This document shows, piece after piece, positions 59,670 to 64,000 of a stretch of DNA of 64,000 bases. The notes beneath the pieces are model-generated. The model saw nothing but the letters and a program-made list of their open reading frames with translations, had not been told where the DNA came from and did not search any database. Location of the stretch: the NCBI GenBank assembly GCA_024449915.1, contig JAMZAV010001812.1, positions 1-64,000 on the forward strand, read 5' to 3'. The first letter of the stretch is position 1. Every line of letters begins with the position of its first letter. The position numbers and the translations under genes are program-made. The stretch is from Sweltsa coloradensis. Its lineage: Eukaryota; Arthropoda; Insecta; Plecoptera; Chloroperlidae.

Positions 59670-59757
59670 GTCAGGATTGTCGATATCGACGGGATTTGAA
59701 CCCAGGCCCCTCGGAATCAGAGTCGAGCGTTTAATGCTCGAGCCAACACTGTCGGTA
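59670..59757 (-). repeat. tRNA-derived SINE head, copy C (second)
   Basis: The reverse strand shows GTTGGCTCGAGCATTAAACG and GGTTCAAATCCC. In A and B the exon 2 acceptor follows; here TTTCTT...CAG is absent. Confidence 0.55.
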
Positions 59758-59978
59758 AGCAGCATTCATGAAGCTGCCTAGCATATTTTACTGTAACGCG
59801 GTTTTATAATCCTGGTCATCGTTCATCCCAGCCACACAGTGTAGTCTTCACTTGCAAGTGTGACAACGCTTTCAATGGTACCCGTGAAGACATGAGCTTA
59901 AATTTTATCTGGACGTTCAAACAAGTTTGTCTTGAAACATGCGTTGTATGCGTCTTGTCTTTTAAGATTGATAAAAGC

Positions 59979-60251
59979 AATGGTGAAGAACCAATACCTC
60001 CTATCTGCCATTTTCTGCAAAAATGAGATGTTGGTGTCTATGGATACAGAAAATTTATTCGAATTTTTTGGTGCTAATAGCTTCTATCTAACAATGCTTA
60101 AACATCTCCAAAAGAGACATAATATAGTACTACCTTACATCAAAATCTCCTATCTGCCACCGCCAACTAGTTACTTTCTTTAAATCAGTTTTAATGCTCT
60201 CTTGAACAATATGCTGTTTGGCAGATAGAAGGTATTGGTTCTTCACCATCG
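59979..60251. mobile_element. MITE with 34-bp TIRs, second copy
   Basis: Ends AATGGTGAAGAACCAATACC and CGATGGTGAAGAACCAATAC (inverted); the body is homologous to 46015-46283. Confidence 0.8.
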
Positions 60252-60280
60252 AATGTAGATATTATTTTATAAGCTTATTA

Positions 60281-60544
60281 CTAGGCAGCTACGCGGACGC
60301 TATTTCTAGTCGTGTTGATGGATAAGCTTTTTTGTAGTTTTTAGGATACGTGGGTTCTCTTTTCTTTTTCAAGTCCCATTTCAAAATCATTTTTGTTAAA
60401 TTTAAATAATTTTTACTATGTATTATTAATTGCTATAGTAATTCCAATTAACAATAGATACAAATATCTCGAGTTCCAAAGACTTGCTACTTGTAAGCAT
60501 TTACTTGATATTACTTGTTTATACACCTGTAAAGTGCTCATATC
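60281..60544 (-). mobile_element. V-type element fragment
   Basis: CTAGGCAGCTACGCGGACGC start, GTTGATGGATAAGC, then the body stops where the next element begins at CTAGGAAGATTCGC. Confidence 0.55.
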
Positions 60545-61120
60545 ACTAGGAAGATTCGCAAATGCTTTTTTTAGCCTCGATGATGGATGAGCTTTTTGTA
60601 AGTTTTTAGTATGCGTGGGATCTCTTTACATTTGCAAGTAATTTTTGAACGCATTGTAGGTGATTGTTGCCAAGTTTCTATTGTTACTTGTTAATTGTTA
60701 TTATATACCTCAAAAAACTCATATTAAAACCTTTATTTTATGGATTCTGGCTAACTTTTGGAACTTTTTCTTTCAAAGGGTTCTACATCACCATATAATC
60801 TTAATGTCCATGTAAAATATGAACTATGGAGCCCCACCCGTTTGGTCAGAATCGGCCCAAATGTCACGAAAATATTGCACTAAAAATCGAAAAAATCGTG
60901 AAAGTACGATATTCATGCGTCGTCGATTGTACCCAAAAAAACTTGCACGTCTAAATTCAGAATTTTCGGAGGTCTCCTCCAATTTTCATTAATATCGCAT
61001 ATGCCGTTTTCCCGATAGAGCGCGAACAAACAGAAAAAAAAAAAAAAACACCCGTTCTAATTTTCTTGGGGGGGAGGGGTTGGGGTCAGTGAAATTGAAG
61101 TCTTCGCTTCGCTCATCCAA
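60545..61120 (-). mobile_element. V-type element
   Basis: CTAGGAAGATTCGC on the plus strand to TTCGCTTCGCTCATCCAA; V phrase CCCGTTTGGTCAGAATCGGC. Confidence 0.75.
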
Positions 61121-61125
61121 TTATA

Positions 61126-61733
61126 CTAGGCCGCTTCGCTAACGCTTTTTTTAGTCTCGTTGTTGGATGAGGTGTTTTGTAAGTTTTTATAGTTTGCGTG
61201 GGATCTCTTTACTTTTGCAAGTGTTTTTTGAACGCATTGTAGGTGATTGTTGTCAAGTTTCTATTGTTACTTATTAATTGTTATTATATACCTAAAAAAA
61301 CTCATATTAAAACCTTTTTTCTATGAATTCTGGCTAACTTTATCAACTTTTTCTCTCACAAGGTACTACATCATTATAACCTTCATATCCATGTTAAATA
61401 TGAACCTTGTAGCCCCACCCGTTTGGTCAGAATTGGCCCAAATGTTACGAAAATATCGCACTAAAAATCGGGGGGAAAATCGTAAATGACCGATATTCAT
61501 GAGAAATATTTCTTCGATTGTACCCAAAAACGTGGCAAGTCTAAGTTCAGAGATTTCGAAGGTCCCCACCAATTTTCATCAAGATCGCATATGCCGTTTG
61601 CCCGGTAGAAAGCGAACAAACAGACAAAAATACAAACAAAAAAAGAGAAAAAAAACACCCGAGCTAATTTTTTTTGTTGGTGGGGGGGGGGGGGGGGGTC
61701 AGTGAAATTGAATTCTTCGCTTCGTTCATCCAA
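61126..61733 (-). mobile_element. V-type element
   Basis: CTAGGCCGCTTCGCTAACGC to CTTCGCTTCGTTCATCCAA, separated from the previous one by only TTATA. Includes an 18-G run at 61682-61698. Confidence 0.75.
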
Positions 61734-61739
61734 TTTGTA

Positions 61740-62225
61740 TAATTTTTATCAAGTAGCACGAATTGCTATGGTAATTAGAATGAAAAATATCTGGAGGCCT
61801 AAAGATTTACTTTTTGTATTCATTGTATAGGTGATTGCTGTCAAGTTTCTATTTCTTGTTAATTATTATTATAAACAGTACCTCAAAAAACTTATATTAA
61901 AGCCTTTATTGCTATGGATTCTGCCTAACGTTTTCAACTTTTTCATTCAAAAGGTACTACATCTCCATAACCTTATGTCCATGAATATGAACGTTGTATT
62001 TCCACCAGTTTGGTCAGAATCAGCCCAAATGTCACGAAAAGATCTCTCTATAAATCGAAAAAATCGTAAAAGTACGATATTCATGTGAAATATTTCTTCG
62101 ATTTTACCCAAAAACGTGGCAGGTTTAAGTTCAGAGATTTGGAAGGTCCCCTCCAATTTTCATCAAGGTCCGGTAGAGAGCAAAAAAACAGAAAAAAGCA
62201 CGATCTAATTTTTTGAGGGGTAACC
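61740..62225 (-). mobile_element. V-type element fragment lacking both ends
   Basis: Contains TTCTGCCTAACGTTTTCAAC and AACGTGGCAGGTTTAAGTTC, but neither CTAG nor CATCCAA ends. Confidence 0.6.
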
Positions 62226-62347
62226 TCAGAATCAAAAATTCTGGATTGTATTAAATAAAAACAATTACACCTACGGGAGTGTTACCCGATCAACCAAATT
62301 GAGAAATAAACCCTCGCTCATACCTGCGTAAGGTAATGACATTATAA

Positions 62348-62943
62348 CTAGGAAAACGCTAAAGTCCCACCGCGTTGATGGATGAGCGTTTTTGTAAGTT
62401 TTTAGTTTGCGTGGGACCACTTTTTCTTTGCAAGTGCTTTGTGAATGCATTGTAGGTGATTGTTGTCAAGCTTCTATTGTTACTTGTTATTTGTTATTTT
62501 AAACCTAAAAAAACTCATTTAAAAACCTTTATTTCTATGGATTCTGGCTAATTTTTTCAACTTTTTTTTTCAAAAGATACTATATCACCATAACCTTAAT
62601 GTCCATGTGAAATATGAACGTTCTATCCCCACCCGTTTGGTCAGAATCGGGGAAAATGTCACGAAAATTTCGCACTAAAAATCGAAAAAAAATCGTAAAA
62701 GTACGATATTCATGAGAAATTTTTCTTCGATTGTACCCAAAAACGTGGCAGGTCTAAGTTCAGAGATTTCGAAGGTCCTGTCAAAATTTCATCAAGATCG
62801 CATATGCCGTTTGCCCGGAATCGTGCGAACAAACAGACAGAAAAACAAAAAAACAAAAAAAAAAACAAAAAAAACATTGGAGCTAAATTTTTTGAGGGGT
62901 CGGTTAAATTGAAGTTTTCGCTTCGCTCGCTACGCTCATCCAA
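62348..62943 (-). mobile_element. V-type element
   Basis: CTAGGAAAACGCTAAAGTCC to GCTTCGCTCGCTACGCTCAT plus CCAA. Its ends match R elements more closely than other V copies do. Confidence 0.75.
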
Positions 62944-63009
62944 TTATTCCAATTTTAGGTGATGTTGGGGGTGGAATATCGCTTGCCTCTCGGCGGATTA
63001 TTTTTCATA

Positions 63010-63962
63010 CTAGGAAAACGCTTAAGTCCCGCCGCGTTGTTGGATGAGCGTAATTGGTGCATTGAGCTGCCATGGGTTATGTGAATTTTCTGTTCTGTGA
63101 AAAAATCATTACTAAGTTGAGATTTTTTTTAAAACTAGGAAAACGCTAAAGTCCCGCCGCGTTGATGGATGAGCTTTTTAAAGTTTTAAGTTTGCGTGGG
63201 ATATCTTTACTTTTGCAAGTGCTTTGTTTTGTGAGTGATTGTTGTCAAATTTCTTTTGTTACCTGTCAATTGGTATTATTTACCGTAAAAACTTATATTA
63301 AAAGCTTTATTTCTATGGATTCTGGCTAACTTTTTCAACTTTTTCTTTTAAAAGGTACTACATCACCATAACCTTAATGTCCATGTATAATATGAACATT
63401 GAAGGCCCACCCGTTTGGTCAGAATTGGCCCAAATGGCACGAAAATATCGCACTAAAAGTCAAAAAACTTATATAAAAGCTTTATTTCTATATATTCTGA
63501 CTAACTTTTCTAACTTTTTCTTTCAGAAAGCAATACATTACCATTACCTTAATGTACATGTGAAATATGAACGTTGTAGCCTCACCCGTTTGGTCAGAAT
63601 TGACCCAAATGGCACGAAAATATCGCACAAAAAGTAAAAAAACTTATATTAAAAGCTTTATTTCTATAGATTCTGGCTAACTTTTTCAACTTTTTCTTTC
63701 AGAAAGCATACACCACCATTACCGTAATGTCCATGTGAAATATAAACGTTGTAGCCCTACCCGTTTGGTCAGAATCGGCCCAATGTCTCGAAAATATCGC
63801 ACTAAAAATCGAAAAAAATCGTAAAAGTGCGATATTCATGAGAAATATTTCTTCGATTGTACCCAAAAACGTGGCACGTCTAAGTTCAGAGATTTCGAAG
63901 GTCCCCTTCAATTTTCATCAAGATTGCATATGCCGTTTGCCCAGAATCGTGTGAACAACAGA

Positions 63963-64000
<38 letters not shown>
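63010..64000 (-). mobile_element. R-type element start with nested V-type element, cut by window end
   Basis: An R start (CTAGGAAAACGCTTAAGTCC) at 63010 is interrupted at 63135 by a V start (CTAGGAAAACGCTAAAGTCC). The V unit TTGGTCAGAAT..GCCCAA occurs three times. The last 33 bases are A. Confidence 0.7.

Larger units (their letters stand above)
57560..59757 (+). repeat. Segmental duplication, copy C (truncated)
   Basis: Homologous to the start of copies A and B: GCCAGTCTAGCGTCCGCTGG, donor GTAAGTG at 57752, GCCTACTGTACC, the tRNA-like head at 58066-58137 and the ACCAAACAGTG stretch to about 58998. Homology resumes at about 59630 with the second tRNA-like head. Between 59000 and 59630 the sequence differs. 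No zinc-finger exon follows. It lacks the R elements and the MITE that A and B share. Confidence 0.8.

Overview
The window is nuclear DNA from an animal, most likely a marine invertebrate. The evidence is spliced C2H2 zinc-finger exons, Penelope-like, LINE and hAT-type elements, tRNA-derived SINE heads, long microsatellites and AT-rich intergenic DNA. The species cannot be fixed from sequence. There is no prokaryotic gene organisation, CRISPR array or intact rRNA gene.

The backbone is a segment present three times in direct order: copy A (about 820-13875), copy B (about 25945-42063) and a truncated copy C (about 57560-59757). A and B each carry one zinc-finger gene. It has a presumed untranslated first exon ending at a GTAAGT donor, a long second exon encoding an acidic region with three 85-residue repeats and many SUMO-type psi-K-x-E motifs, and a last exon encoding 18 C2H2 fingers. 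In A the finger exon has decayed while the 3' half of exon 2 is open. In B the finger exon is nearly intact while exon 2 is broken. C keeps the first exon and part of intron 1 only.

Mobile DNA fills most of the rest. More than 15 insertions belong to one family of short non-autonomous elements with shared ends (TTGGATGAGCG at one end, CTAG at the other) and three different bodies, called R, V and S here. Comparing A, B and C gives empty sites for many of them. They show T-rich targets, no clear target duplication and inverted subterminal repeats, which resembles Helentron-type Helitrons. The same comparison dates the insertions: copy C lacks what A and B share, and A and B each have private insertions. 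Other elements are a Penelope-like GIY-YIG fragment with long inverted arms (15955-17355), an endonuclease fragment of a LINE (21997-22340), two LINE 3' fragments (29434-30039; 32125-33560 inside a hAT-like element), a PIF/Harbinger-like MITE (27380-27715) and several foldback MITEs.

The interval 48-57 kb is odd. Two blocks appear in the order X-Y-spacer-Y'-X', all in the same orientation, around about 5 kb of homopolymer-rich, noisy sequence that may be poorly polished assembly. The last 4 kb is a chain of V/R elements. Besides the two zinc-finger copies and the retroelement fragments, no convincing protein-coding gene was found.
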